A DNA stretch of 64,000 nucleotides, taken from Formicarius rufipectus. Its lineage: Eukaryota > Chordata > Aves > Passeriformes > Formicariidae. Shown one piece after another: positions 24,836 to 37,023 of the stretch (its first letter is position 1; every line of letters begins with the position of its first letter). The stretch covers positions 29,668 through 93,667 of the forward strand of contig VXAU01000295.1 in assembly GCA_013399695.1 (NCBI GenBank), in the 5' to 3' direction. The translations under genes were made by a program, and so were the position numbers. The notes under the pieces were generated by a model. The model made no database searches, was not told where the DNA came from, and worked only from the letters and a program-made list of their open reading frames with translations.

Positions 24836-27583
24836 GAAAAGAAAAGCAAAGCAAATAAGCACACAAACAAACTCAAATCAACAAACAGCCCCTAAGAAAT
24901 AACCAGATCTAAGAAAATGGAAAAATTGTCAGATCCCAAATAATTTAAACAAATCACTAAAATTCTATTGCTTAAAAATGTCATTTGAATAATAATTCAG
25001 GAAAAAATGTCTCTTTCAAAACCCATTTTTCCTAATTTATTTTACTTAATTTTTCAAACTGCCTAGCACTGTATTAATGAATGTAAAAAGTGCAGGTGCA
25101 TTAACTGCTGTCCATGTCCAGGTAAATGCATCTAGGGTTGTTCCATGAATACATTGTGATGCAAGTCTTGAGGCTGCTGTTAAAGCATTGTTTGGAAAGC
25201 AGTCTAGGTAGACTGACCAAATCCCATGTAAAGCTTCAGTGAAAATGGCAGGATTTGTTGACAGTTCAATGTGAGTTCCCATGAAAAAGAAATATTCTTC
25301 TTTTATTGGAGATACTCCAAATACTATGTTTGGGTGTTTTAACCGAAATGGCTAGTATAACAAAAAATACGATGGGACTGCCTTTATCTGAAAACTGTTC
25401 TTGTCAGTATATCCACCTGTCTTTCTCTCTGGACTGTGACAAGGGCAGTGATACACACAGCTTGCCTTTCTGATGAATATATATTCACCTTCCACAAATA
25501 AAAAATGCTTACTTGGCTTTTTTAATGAAAATTCCATTGGATTAATTCACAGTTACAAGATGATTTTCATAGAAAAACCTTATTAGTTTTTACACTCTCA
25601 GCAATGCTATAGTGGTTGATACATCAAATTGACAGTGCTTAGAAGAAATTAAATATTTTGAGAGAACTCTGTACTGGCCAGCATAATGATTAACAGTTCT
25701 CTCAACCTGATCTATCTTCTCTGATGTTTCTTCTTGAGGTAACACTTTGATGGCAAGGGTAGCCCTCGGGCAAGGAAGACTTTAAATTTGCTGTTATGAT
25801 TGTCTGCCATTCTCATGTGCCCAGTTTCTCACAGCCAAGCATCAGCTGTGGAGGGCAACTGATTTTAGACATTCTTCTTCCCAGTAGAGGATATGGAAAA
25901 AATGAATGGAAAGGCAGTAGGTAATACTCATTTTTTCACAATGCTGAAGTGTTTTGAACTGCAGATTTCAGGAAAACCAGGACATTCATGTCATCCCAAT
26001 TTAAACGGACAATTACACGCATAAAGATTAGAGCAATGGCGCAAATGGATTTTAATATACCAAATATTTGATGTTTCATAAGTTCAAGGTAAAAGTTAGG
26101 AAAAAAAGAAAAAAGGAAAACAAGCTCACACATGTTATAAACTACTCCACATACCTCATATACTCTATAAAAAAACAGCCTGGGAGATAAAAAACAAGCA
26201 CACTCTGTGCAATTTTTCTGAAGCATTTTCTTTTTATAATTTTGATCACAATATAGTCAAAATAGTTTAATAAAGTAAAAAAAAGACTGGATTTGTGTCC
26301 TCCTGTTGTATGATACAAACTGGTTTGGGGGTGTTTTATTTTGCTTTTGCCTATATGTGCTTTTTGGAATGGCTTTGATAGACTGTTTGACTGCCAGAGA
26401 GGCATGGGAAGAATTTTGAACACTGTAAATGAAATACTTTTAAAATCTGAGGTAGAGGAAAAACATATGAATTTATATAATGCAGCTTTTCACAGTGCCA
26501 TTAAAACATTAGATGTAATCAATTTTTTTCTGTCTTCTGTAGCTTTTAGCCATGTTTACCTGTTTCCAAGGGAACATATTCAGGAAACTCTTAGGGAAAA
26601 AAAAAGAAAGGGAAGTGCTTATAGTAAGATTATACCAACAGGGAAATCAGTAGCCAACAGATTGGCACAAATATGTTTCTCTTTTAAATGAGTATTGTAT
26701 CCTTTTGCAATAACGGGGAAATGTGGACTGCTCAGTGATAAAATAAAGAAAAAGGCAGGGGGAAGAACAAGAGAAGAAACAGGATTTTGCTGTATTTACT
26801 AAGCCTAAGGTACTCCAATCAAAAATCACCTTCTGTGCAAATCAGTACAAAGGGCTGATTTCAACTAAACTCTGTCAATCTGATCATTATTTTTCCCTTT
26901 CCTATGCAATTACACTTGTTAATGCTAATTGTGATTACGCACATTGTAGGATCACCCTGGGGTTTGCAGCAATATTGTATATATTTTTTCATACCTTTTT
27001 CAACTTACATGTTTTTTCCCAGCAAGATTTGCATAAGTTTTTTCACCTCAGAAACTGGGAGCTAAAATAAACTCTTCAGTATATGCCCTGAATAGCCTCT
27101 GGCACTATGCATAGCTTTTTCTTTTTTGGGAGAGGAAAAAGACAGGGCACAGTATATGTTCTCAAACACTGGTAAGATATAGAATTTAATATCAAGTAAA
27201 CAATTGTGATTAACATTAATTTTAATTCTAGTTGGGAAGAATATAATGCAAATCCCCAGCATTTTATGGAACAGAATGGTTGAACACAGTTCAGACAGTG
27301 TCACCCAAACAGGAAAAAAATGTGAAGCTACTGGGGAAGGTTTAAAGTGGAATGCGTCCTCCTTGTGTTTCTAGATCTATGTTTGTAGACTGAAAGTCAA
27401 TAAAAAACTAGGGCTTATTTAAATTTTTCAGAGGCTAGATTTTTCTCAGTGAGTTTCTCGAGAAAGTAGCTGTGTTGTGCAGTTATTTCACAAAGCTATT
27501 AGAAAATATTTTAGCAGACTAGTATAGGAAGACCGTTCTGAAAGATGAATGTTTGTCTGTAATAAATGGCTGTAATTAGCTGT

Positions 27584-27614
27584 AATAAACAGTACTTTAA
27601 AAAAAAAAAAAAAA
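27584..27614 (+). other. AATAAA followed by poly(A), possible retroposed 3' end
   Basis: AATAAA at 27584-27589 is followed 9 bases later by a 16-base A run (27599-27614), the layout of a processed transcript end. No upstream source gene or target duplication was recognised. The hexamer lies in a local GCTGTAAT repeat, so chance is possible. Confidence 0.25.
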
Positions 27615-28475
27615 TTGTAGTTCTCAAAGTTTACCATTAACTGACCAAGGATGCTTTCAAGGGTTAAGCAAAGTACATTGGGGGGAAGGGTGGTGGAACA
27701 ATTATTTCCTTTTTAATTTGGTCTTATTCATCTTTGCATCCTTAGAAGGAATAATATACTAACATATATATAAATGTTTATAAGCACCTTTACTTAGGGA
27801 AAATTCACTTGCATGACACATCTTTCTCAAAGAATCACTGTCACGTCCTCTGCAGTGTCAAATCTGTAGACAGCAAATATCATCATGACTGTAATTTGTG
27901 AGTCATTCTGCCAGCTCCTGTCTGGTAAAAGCAAACTGTCCTTGAACACTGAATACTTTTTCTTCCACGAAGTGGCCAGTGACTCTCCCCTCATCACAGG
28001 GATCCCAGGATGTGAAGAAATGAAGCTTTTTTTTCCTATGACAAGATAAACTATTCTCTTGTCATTCACAGCAACCTTCAGATAATTCAATATACCAATC
28101 AGGACTGATCTAATGATCTAATTATTGTTTCATGTTTCTGTGTTCATTACTGTGCATTTTTGGAATGCAACATTAGGAAAAAAAATAAAGCTCAAAATTG
28201 TTTTCACTACATGTGCATGAAAAGTTTTATCTCTCTTCAAGCAGAAGTCACCTTCTGATCAAATAACGTCAACCCACCTGAAAGTATAACATATGTGGAT
28301 TCTATAAAGTTTCCCAATTCTGTCATGCAAATATCTTTAAATATAATACTGATCATAGGGACCACACACCCTCTTCCTCTTCTGCTCTGTAAAACATAAT
28401 CAAGTATATTCTAAGTATGGATTTAATATAACCTATGATCATAATTATTTTGACATCTCCAGTGGTTAAACCGTG

Positions 28476-28579
28476 AAAAAAAAACCCACAAACAAACAAA
28501 AACCAACCAAACAAACAAAAACCAACCAACCAAACAAAACAACAACAACGACAAAAAAAAAAAAAAAAACAAGAACAAG
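28476..28579. repeat. AAAC/CCAA-rich low-complexity tract
   Basis: A runs, CAAA and CCAA units, then CAA units and an 18-A run. Composition only, no coding. Confidence 0.85.
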
Positions 28580-28898
28580 TACCTGTTACATCCTTTAAAT
28601 TATTTATTTGTTGTTTTTTAAAAGTTTTTACTGCAATGGTTCTATTATTAATGATTTTTTGTCTTAGATCCTAACTTGAGCCTCGAAAGGTATCATCTGA
28701 TTCAAATAGAAATGCTATTATGCGAAGAACACAATTTTAAAAGGTTAAGAGCTGCTTGCACATTGATAGTTTTAGAATTACACCCAACCTTAGCCAATAT
28801 AACAGCTGTTTTTCAAGGATCAGTGGGAATATGAATCAGTGCTGAATGGAAAGGTTATACTTCCTGACATTGTACAATAGCAGTAGCACAAAAGAATT

Positions 28899-29013
28899 GA
28901 AAACAAAACAACAAAAATAAAACCCAAACAAAAACCAATGAACCAAACGAACAAACAAAAACAAACTGAAAAGCCCCTAAACAAACAAGAAAACAAAAGA
29001 AGAAAAAGAAAGG
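28899..29013. repeat. AAAC-rich low-complexity tract
   Basis: Mixed CAAA/CAAAA units becoming GAAAA-rich at the right end. It lies 320 bp from the previous tract. Confidence 0.8.
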
Positions 29014-29613
29014 AAATTTCCTGTCCATAACGTTTGGTTGAAATGACTAATATCCATCTAGAGATTCTTCTAGGAATTTCCCTTTGACTAAAGTAGTGAG
29101 AAAATTTAAGTCCTATGATTAAAACCCAGAAGCCAAAGCAGCTTGCCCATATGCCCTTTCTCTACCTTTTTTAAGTCATGAAATTCTGCTCTGGTGATAC
29201 TCATGGGAGAGAAAGGCAAATAAACTAAAAGAGAACAATGGGGAAGACTAAAATATTGCTTTCCATATGCTCTTTTTATTACATTTTGAGGCACTTCTAA
29301 TAAAAAAGAAGGCATCTCAGAAAGTAATTTTTAAATAATTGTACTTGTCTTACTGTGTGAAAGTCTGAGTGCTTATCTGCATGCCATCCTAATAGAAAGC
29401 AAAAGCTTTTGAGGAACAGGGACATGAGAGTCTGGAGCAGGAAGAAAATAGAACAGACTCTTTTGAGGTCTTGTTGAGCTCTGAAGAGCGATTGGCATTT
29501 AGTTTCCTTTGAGTTATAAGACAATCCAATCTGCTAAGATTTTCCTGTTTCCAAGAAACTATGCTAGTTGTAAATAATACATTTATTGCAACCTAAGAAA
29601 AAGCACAAGAAAG

Positions 29614-29993
29614 ATGGTTAGGAATACTGCAGCAGCTACAGCTACTGGTGAGAATGCAGCAAGTGCTGAACAGCCAGACAAGGCGAGCACAGACTGGGGA
29701 CATGGGAGGTCTGGTGCAGAGAGTAGAGGAGGGGAAGCAGCTCCTGTCTCAGCAGTGCTGTTGGTCCAGATGAGGCTTTGTGGCTTTGAAAGGCTGTACA
29801 GTCCCTGGCTAAGGGGGGTATCACTGGAAAGTGAGAAAGGACACAGTTTTCCAGAAGGTGCCTCATTAGTGCAGACTGGTGAGGGTATTTTTTCGTATTG
29901 ACTGGTACATCTACTTGTTCAAGTTTTCTGTTTTTTCTCTTTAAATAAAATGTTGCTCATTAAATGTTTGGTATTTGTGTGTGGAAAAAAAAA
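29614..29993 (+). other. GC-richer 95-codon frame with AATAAA and A-tail, possible retrocopy
   Basis: A plus-strand frame (29614-29901) starts MVRNTAAATATGENAASAEQ and has Ala/Gly/Glu-rich composition unlike the surrounding AT-rich DNA. Forty-three bases after its stop is AATAAA (29944-29949), then ATTAAA (about 29960), and 35 bases after the first signal a nine-A run (29985-29993). That order (frame, signal, A-tail) fits the 3' end of a retroposed mRNA or the end of a retroviral R region. I recognise no protein family, and a 74-codon frame on the other strand overlaps it. Flanking target duplications were not found. It could equally be an unrecognised LTR fragment. Confidence 0.3.
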
Positions 29994-31455
29994 TTAGTTC
30001 ACAAGCAGCATTTAGTATTTAGTTTATGTTTTTTTAGCTTCCCAGGTTCCTGTGAGGAGCAGTGTTTTATTAGCTAGCGGTTTAAATCCAAACACAGTCC
30101 TTGTTTCTGTGAGCTCACTTAAAAATTGCAATAATTTATATTTTACAAAACATTTGAAAACTAATAATGGTCAAGTGCAAGAACTTCATCATTGATAGAA
30201 TTTGGATCATCTTTACAAATGATAAAAAAAATGCATGTGAAATTGTTTCAGGTGTTTGCCATATTTTTAAGGCAAGAATTCACATGCTTAGAAAGACCAC
30301 AAAGAGATATTAGAGAAAGGATTTGTCCAATTATTGAACAAGAGTTCCCTCTCTAGGCAATTGAGAGAGGTGAATACTGGTAGAGTGTGTTTTGTCTCAC
30401 CTTATTTAAGATGCTTGAAGCAGATAAGAGGAAACATTAACAAAGACAACTTAATTGTCTCTTTGACTGTAAAGTGAATTCATACTGATTTACTTGGAAC
30501 TACAAATCTATATATTAAGCATCTAATACTATGTGAAATGAATGCTACTTTAAATGCTCAAAGGAAGGCCTGGAAAGGAAAAAAATCTCACCATCTGTAC
30601 ATTTCCAACATTTACTAAAGATGTAATACAGAAGTTCACCACATCTCTAGTTCAGATACTGGAAAGAAACCATTAAACTGAGAAAAACAGTCTATACCAT
30701 TTGTTGGTGGTGTTTTATATAAACATTGATATTCATATATATACGTGAAAAATACATTGTATATGTGTATGTGTATATATTTATAAAGTGACAGGAATAC
30801 TAAATAAACAACATCAATCATATAATTTATTAAATAAAAATTCAGACAACTCTATAAATTTCTATAATTGAAGAATTTTCCAAACTACTATTTCCAGGTT
30901 GTATGTCATTAGGATTACCAGTTCTTCATGATAGTAAGAAACTCTCTGATTTATTTTTACTTATGGTCTACTGATATTTATCCAACAATATTAAAAGCTA
31001 AGACTATATGAAGTGTGAAAACATTGGACCAAAAGAATATACACTTCAAAGAAATGGAAGTAAAAATATTTGCAGACAAAATATGTAAAATAAATGTATC
31101 TGAGAGACTCATACGTGGGGGAAAAACAAAATAGCATAAGGAGGTCTGTCATAAAGCTTTTAGCACTAAACTTTGTCATAGTGTGTCCATGATAGGGTTT
31201 ACATAGCCAAGTTTATTGATACAGGAAAAGATCACAAAAAATTTAACCAATGTTAAAAAGAAACGGTCACACTAAAGCAGTCTCCCAAAATCTCAAAATA
31301 GTAGAAAATAATTTCTAAACTAAACATCATTATATTTTCAAAAACTATTTGCATTAATTTTAATATTAAAGTACACAAATTCTACTGCGGAAGATTAATA
31401 TAAGGGTTTGGATATTTTAGGATACTTGTATACTTTAGTTGACAATAAAATATGA

Positions 31456-31534
31456 AGAGATTTTTTCAACTACTCAGTCATGCAGACAATAAACCAAGAA
31501 AAGATATATTCAACTATTCAGTCGTGCAAGCAAT
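31456..31534. repeat. 44-bp imperfect tandem duplication
   Basis: 'ttcaactactcagtcatgca' at 31465-31484 recurs as 'ttcaactattcagtcgtgca' at 31509-31528, a spacing of 44 bp, and similarity extends on both sides (GAGATTTT / AAGATATA before, GACAAT / AGCAAT after). About 1.8 copies. It lies in a 63-codon frame but 44 is not a multiple of three. Confidence 0.75.
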
Positions 31535-33169
31535 TATGTTAAAATATGACAATTCTCTTCCTTGCAAAGTTGGAAGAAGATCTCATTTTGAAACAGAAAG
31601 GTATTTGGAATTCCCCCAGCAATGCAGCACACTGGAGTTATGAAAACAATAGGTAAGTTTCTTCAGATATTTGCTGTTTGGTATCCTAGGTAGCCTAGAA
31701 GAGGCATATAATCAATACAAAAAGTTGAGCCAAAAAATATGTGGCATGTGCTTTAACTGAAAATAACAAAATATTTCCATTGGTACTGCTTTGACAGAAT
31801 TTCATAGACATACACTCTTATGCTGTTATAAGCACACCAACAAAATGCATTTGTTTCTGAGCTGAAGCTGAGTAGGATAAAGGAAACCATCACAGGGCTC
31901 TTCTCATGGGATTTTGATATGGTTTTGAAAAAGTACAACTCAATTCACAAGACTGTGAAGAATGATAAAAACAGCTACTATTGGCTGTAGGCCAAAGCAA
32001 TTAGCTAATATTGATAATTAGAAAACTAAGCAATTAGTGTACAATGTTACTAGGAGCTTTGCTGAAAATACAAACATATGTCTAAAGATCCAGATAGCCT
32101 TTGGACGCAATTCAGTTCGTTCACATGGAATGTCTATACTGCCTTTTTTTTAACCAATAGATTTCATTCATAAATGTTTATTCTTCGTGGTTAACTAAAC
32201 ACCTCTGACATTTGTGTTGGTGACACAGAAGAGAAAAATTCATATTTTGATTTTCTTATGTGATGACTAATTCATCACTCTGAGCATATTTTAATATGAA
32301 TAAAAATGAGTAGCATTATTTAGCCAGAGTTGGGGCTTGTATCATTCCGGCAAAAACTGTGTCCTCTAAGACTACAACTCTCTCCCCCTCACCAAATTAC
32401 TCTGTCCCATAGTATGTCAAGTAAATTTGATTTTTCCTGTAGTAGCTGTAAAATCCTGGAGACCTAGTAAATTCTGTACAATTTTCATAGGAAGATTTCC
32501 TTGCATTATGTCATGACTTAATGTCTTTTAGCCTGACAGGTATTTGAAACAAAGCTGTCTTCAATTTGTTCTTTTATAGAGATTCACTTACTCCAGTTCC
32601 TTCTAAAACCTCAAATAGTATCCTGCTATTCCTGTCTTTGTTTTATGTAAGGGTAGAGTAAGTGAAAATACTGTCTAATATTTCAAAGGTCATCTGAGAT
32701 TCTGAAGCTCATACCTAGGATCAAAAACTAAAAGAAGTGATTGTGAAAATAAGAGCTGTCTTCACTACCAAAGTATATTATGGTGCCAATTATTCAGATG
32801 TGTACTCTACACTTCACAGTAAACTTATGAGTAAAAGCAGTAAAGAGATCTAAATATAAGTCAATTATTTTTAAAAATAGATTTACTGTTAGACGATAGC
32901 AGTTTAGCTAACAGCTTGTTAAAAGTCATCTTTAGTGTATAATTTTTATTTAAATTCTGGGTCAGCCATGCAGAACAACATTAAAAAAGAAGAAACTGAC
33001 TCAAAAAAGAGCTAAGAAATGCTGAAGAGAGCCTCTTTAATGCTTTGCAAAAAGGTATATTGTTAAATATTATCAATCAAAAAGTAAAGAAATGGAAAAG
33101 GACAACCTCAGGACTGAAGAGAAAGGGGGGACGGGAAAGAAACAAAATAATTTTCTTAGATGTTCCTTT

Positions 33170-33800
33170 GTAAATTTCTCCAACATTCTTTCCCATGAGC
33201 TGAAGGTGTGGGTCCCTTCCACTGTGTCCAGTCCTTCAGAAAGGAACTGCTTCAGCATGAGCTCCCCACAGAATCACAAGTACTTCAGAAAACCTGCTCC
33301 AGTATGGGCTCCTCTCTCTCCATAGAGCCACATGTCCTGCCAGGACCCTGGTCCAGCACAGTCTCCTTTGGGTATCCCCCGGCTCCAGTATGGGGTCCTC
33401 CACAGGTAGCAGGTAGGTCTCTGCTCCACCATGGACCACCGTAGGCTGCAGGGGCACAGCTGCCTCACCATGGGCTGCATCATGGGCCGCAAGGAAATCT
33501 CTGCTCCAGTGACTGGAGCACCTCCCACCCCTCCTTCACTGCCCTTGGTGTCTACATGGTTTTCTCACTCACTCTTCTCTTCAGGATGCTGTTGTGGAAC
33601 ATTTTATCCTTTCTTAAATCTGTTATCCCCAAGGTGCTGTCACAATCACTAATGTGCTCAGCCTTGGCTAGCAGCCGGTCTGTCTTGGATCCAGCTGGCA
33701 CTGGCTCTGTCAGACATGGGGGAAGCCTCTCTAAGAAACTACCCCCATAACCTTCCTCCCTCTTCCTCCCTGCTGCCCCAAACAGGACATGAATAACACA
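33170..33800 (-). mobile_element. GC-rich avian ERV LTR, 5'/U3 part (minus strand)
   Basis: GC-rich, with repeated short units ('ctgctccagtatgggctcct', 'ggctccagtatggggtcct', 'tctgctccaccatggaccac'). It is the reverse complement of a common avian LTR: 'ccagtgactggagcacctcc', 'cttaaatctgttatcccc', 'gctcagccttggctagcagc' and 'gtcagacatgggggaagcct' appear in the known order. The U5 half is missing. Frames of 64-91 codons on both strands are by-products of the GC-rich repeats. It belongs, by recalled wording, to the same family as 39700-40230. Confidence 0.75.
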
Positions 33801-34552
33801 GAATTGGAAGGACACTTGAGGAGGCACTGTTTGCCTCTAGGAGTGAACTACTAATACCCATGTAATTTTTAACAGATGCTCAGGATGCACTTTATGAAAG
33901 TTCTTGTAAGATTTCACAATTTCCCCAGAAAAGCCCATTGCTTCTCTAATGTTAAAATTACTAAAAGGTTCCCTGACACCTAAACTAAATCTTATTTAAT
34001 GCAATTTAAACAGCTTACTGTTTGCTTTGTCTTCCACAGTTTCAGGGAATAGACAGACATTCCTTCTTTAAAAATCTTTTTATATATTTTTAGATTTTGT
34101 TACATATTTTTCTGAATTTTCTTTATTTTAACCTAAACAGCTTAATAGTTTAAAATCTCTATTTTATATTATTTTATAAGCATCTCAATATTAGCATACA
34201 TAGAAAAATAATGTATCTATTTATATCTGGGCAGAAGAGAGATTATAGCACAAGTTACATTGATAATAGTGTTAATCACAAATGTTTTATAGTTGGCTTC
34301 TTTTCTGTAAAAATTGCATATATTTCATGAAATTCAGTAATAGTAATAATGTGTCATAGTCAATAAGGTATCTAACGTTCAAGATGCATCAAATAAAGTT
34401 TAAGGCCTATGAAAGAGGTAAAGGAGAAAGAAACAAGAAAATGGCAAATAAAAAAGTTTGCATTACCTAGCTATGACAATCTGTCAGGAAGACTGAGGTA
34501 ATTACCTAAAACAAGAGCTGAAAAGGCAAAAACTGCTGTCATGTAGTGGCTT
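33801..34552. other. Unique AT-rich DNA
   Basis: No gene recognised. The first bases ('cacagaattggaaggacac') faintly resemble a CR1 3' end but cannot be extended. Confidence 0.5.
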
Positions 34553-34588
34553 AGATGCTTAGAGAAATTTTAATTTCTCTAAGCATCT
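34553..34588. repeat. Perfect 16-bp inverted repeat (hairpin 1)
   Basis: AGATGCTTAGAGAAAT (34553-34568) and its exact reverse complement ATTTCTCTAAGCATCT (34573-34588) are separated by TTTA. The stem has no mismatch. No T-run follows as in a bacterial terminator, and the setting is eukaryotic, so the role is unknown. Confidence 0.9.
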
Positions 34589-34608
34589 CAGCCTTTTAAT
34601 TGGCTGAG
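34587..34608. repeat. Perfect 7-bp inverted repeat (hairpin 2)
   Basis: CTCAGCC / GGCTGAG around an 8-base TTTTAATT loop, overlapping hairpin 1 by two bases. The loop and right arm region (cttttaattggc, 34593-34604) is repeated exactly at 34620-34631. Confidence 0.85.
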
Positions 34609-34673
34609 TCAATGAAGGTCTTTTAATTGGCAAGGTCTCAGTGAAGCAAGCAGTGCACACAGGGAGACAGGGA

Positions 34674-34875
34674 ATAGAATCATAAAGCTGCAAAAGATGT
34701 TAAAATCAATGCGTCCAACCATAAACCACTGGCAAATCCACCACTAAACCATATCCCTAATTGTCACATCTACACGTCTTTTAAATTCTTTCAGTGATGG
34801 TGACTCAACCCATTTCCCTGGGCAGCCTCTTCCAGTGCTTGAAAACCCTTTCAATAAAGAAATTTTTTCCTAACA
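34674..34875 (-). mobile_element. CR1 LINE 3'-end fragment (antisense)
   Basis: 'aatagaatcataaagctgca' is followed by 'ggtgactcaacccatttccc', 'tgggcagcctcttccagtgc' and 'aataaagaaattttttccta', the same order as the CR1 at 16760 but more diverged. Confidence 0.85.
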
Positions 34876-36361
34876 GAAGTGGTCATCTACACACATAAAG
34901 TGCATAAATTCCTTTAACTTCACTTTACTGGTGTTTCTTCTCTTTCCTTTAGCTCCATAAATAATTTTTATGTCACCTCCTAAATTTGGAGGGGACCGTC
35001 CTACATCTGTCCAAGATTTCTTATGATGTGAAGACTGTTCTTTGCCAATTTTCATCCTGAATAGAAACTGAGACTATTAAACAAGGGCTGAAGTTCCCTA
35101 TTTTATTTCTGTGACACAGAATCTAGTGAACATCTGTAATTTTGACAGTACCTAATGCTTCTGAAATTAAAGAAGACACGTGAAAATTACAAGGTACAAA
35201 AAGGAAAGACAAATGCAAAAAGTCAGAAAGGCATGAAAGTGATGTTACCAAAATTAATTTTTTTCAAGAAAATAAATTTCATGAAAGAAAAGAGAAATTT
35301 AAAAATTGAAATAAGAGTTTGATTTTTAAAATCACAGAGTATTTAGAAGACAAAAATAGAACCACTTTTGCAGTAAGAGAAATTGACATGAATTGCTGAG
35401 GGTTTTTATCAATATAAGCTGCGCTTTTTATGATTCTCCTTCACATGCCCTGACTATTCTGAGCTTCAACTTACTTCTGCCTGTACTCACTTCCTTGGGA
35501 GTAACAAACTTCAGCAATCAGCTCCCTTTGTCTCCCACTTCTTTTTCTGCTTTCCTGAATGGTGTACTATATCTTCTTGACTGAGTAGCTTTCTTTTCTT
35601 TTCTGGCAGAGAATGAGATATAAAAGGAGTTTTGCTGACTACAAATAGGAACCAGCAATCTGTCAACTTCTTCACTGCTACCAAAGGCAACAATCAAGGT
35701 TACAGGATCTTTAAAAACAAACTTTCTGATTTTTTACCCAAGTGATAGAATTAGCATGTAGACAAGGAGACCAGGAAAGACACACAAGTTACTTCTCCTG
35801 CATCACAGGCTTTACATGTTAGTTTACCCATTTTTAGCTTAAAGTAGCTATGTGAACCTACTCAAGTTCTTATACCTTTCAAGTATTAGATAACATATCA
35901 GCATGTGGCAGAACAGAAAGTATGGGGATTTTGAGAAGAAGATTTCAATTGACTATATTGGATTAGAGCAATGAAAAACATCTGTAAAACCATCATTTTG
36001 TGTCAACTGTTTAGTGTTCATTACCATGGTATTCATTTCATGGGAGCAACTGAGGCAGATGGAAGATAAGTTCTACTTGGTTATTGGTATGAGCAACAAG
36101 GGTCAGTGCTCATTAAAGATAGGTCTCAAGATCTGGTGGTAGAGATGGGTTACACAGCTCATCCTTGAGGGGGGGTGAAATTAAAGTTACATCCCTACAG
36201 GTGGTCTCAGAAGCTGGCAGGATTTTATATTGTTACCTAAGTTTCCAGTGATTTCTGCTCAAAGTTAAGGAATGTCACTCTCCAGGTATTTCCACTCACT
36301 TTAAGGAAAACCATTTATGACATTGAAACAACACTGCATTCCTTACACTGACTTAGCTCAT
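34876..36361. other. Unique AT-rich DNA
   Basis: No gene or recognisable repeat. Confidence 0.55.
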
Positions 36362-37018
36362 TGTCCTCATTTTAGTAGCCAGGATTAGTTTGTCACTGTG
36401 TGGTTGTGTATTCTAAACCCTATATGTCATTTTTTCCCACGAACTGCTCACAATGGCCCATTTGCAGCAGCTGACTAGGACACACCCAACCCACCAGGCT
36501 ACAGGCTGGGTGTTTAGGAACTTCGGTGAGATAAGTAAGTTCTCCTGCCTCCACACCCACCTGAGGGGTCATATGTGCTAATAGGACACCAGGGATGCCA
36601 AAAATATGCCATCGTTCACCTCACAGAGTAAATCGCCCATTGTGAAAATCTCCACCCGGGGGAGGGACTGGGCATTTCCCATCTGAGCCCAAGTGAATAT
36701 AAACCTGGGCTTTGGGATTTGGGGGCTCTCTTCAGATCCAGATGAGGGCCATCATTTTCATCAGCAGGTTTGTTTCTTGTTTTCTTTTTACTTCAAACTC
36801 AGAGCGGGGCTACTTGGTGCTCGGCACAGAGGTTGGTGAGCTCCATTCTGCTTGTGACCCATTGTGTTGGACTGTGCATCTGGTGTTTTTGTGGCACAAA
36901 TGAATTTTCCTTCTGTATCAGTGTATTTTGTGATTTTTTATTAAATTGTTATTCTGACTTGCAGTCTCATCCTGAGTTGGATTCATTTTTCCTGCTGGTT
37001 TAACTCTAAACTAGTATA
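36362..37018 (+). mobile_element. Solo LTR, family A-D, copy C (plus strand)
   Basis: 657 bp, starting TGTCCTCATTTTAGTAGCC and ending in a decayed CTAGTATA (family end CCAGCACA). It is flanked by a perfect 5-bp target duplication, ctcat at 36357-36361 and 37019-37023. TATAAA lies at 36698-36703 and ATTAAA at 36940-36945, giving clear U3-R-U5 order. It is about 100 bp shorter than A, B and D. The terminal hairpin (36994-37015) has acquired mismatches in its right arm. The intact duplication with no internal sequence shows a provirus reduced to one LTR by recombination. Frames of 63-77 codons inside are not genes. Confidence 0.92.
36698..36703 (+). promoter_or_regulatory. TATA box of LTR copy C
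   Basis: TATAAA at the expected U3/R boundary, about 320 bp before the LTR 3' end. Once drove retroviral transcription; present activity unknown. Confidence 0.6.
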
Positions 37019-37023
37019 CTCAT

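Larger units (their letters stand above)
23153..33169. other. Long unique AT-rich stretch
   Basis: Ten kb without a recognised gene. Frames reach 116 codons (26341-26691, plus) but show no domain or organised codon use. Structured elements inside are listed separately: A-rich tracts, a candidate retroposed 3' end and a tandem duplication. Minor (TA)n/(CA)n patches lie at 23952-23990 and 30735-30782. Confidence 0.5.

Noticed and set aside
33797..33850. Additional CR1 3' end
   Set aside because: Only 'cacagaattggaagg' matches; the following bases do not continue as CR1.
34553..34588. Bacterial rho-independent terminator
   Set aside because: The stem is AT-rich, no T-run follows, and the window is vertebrate DNA.
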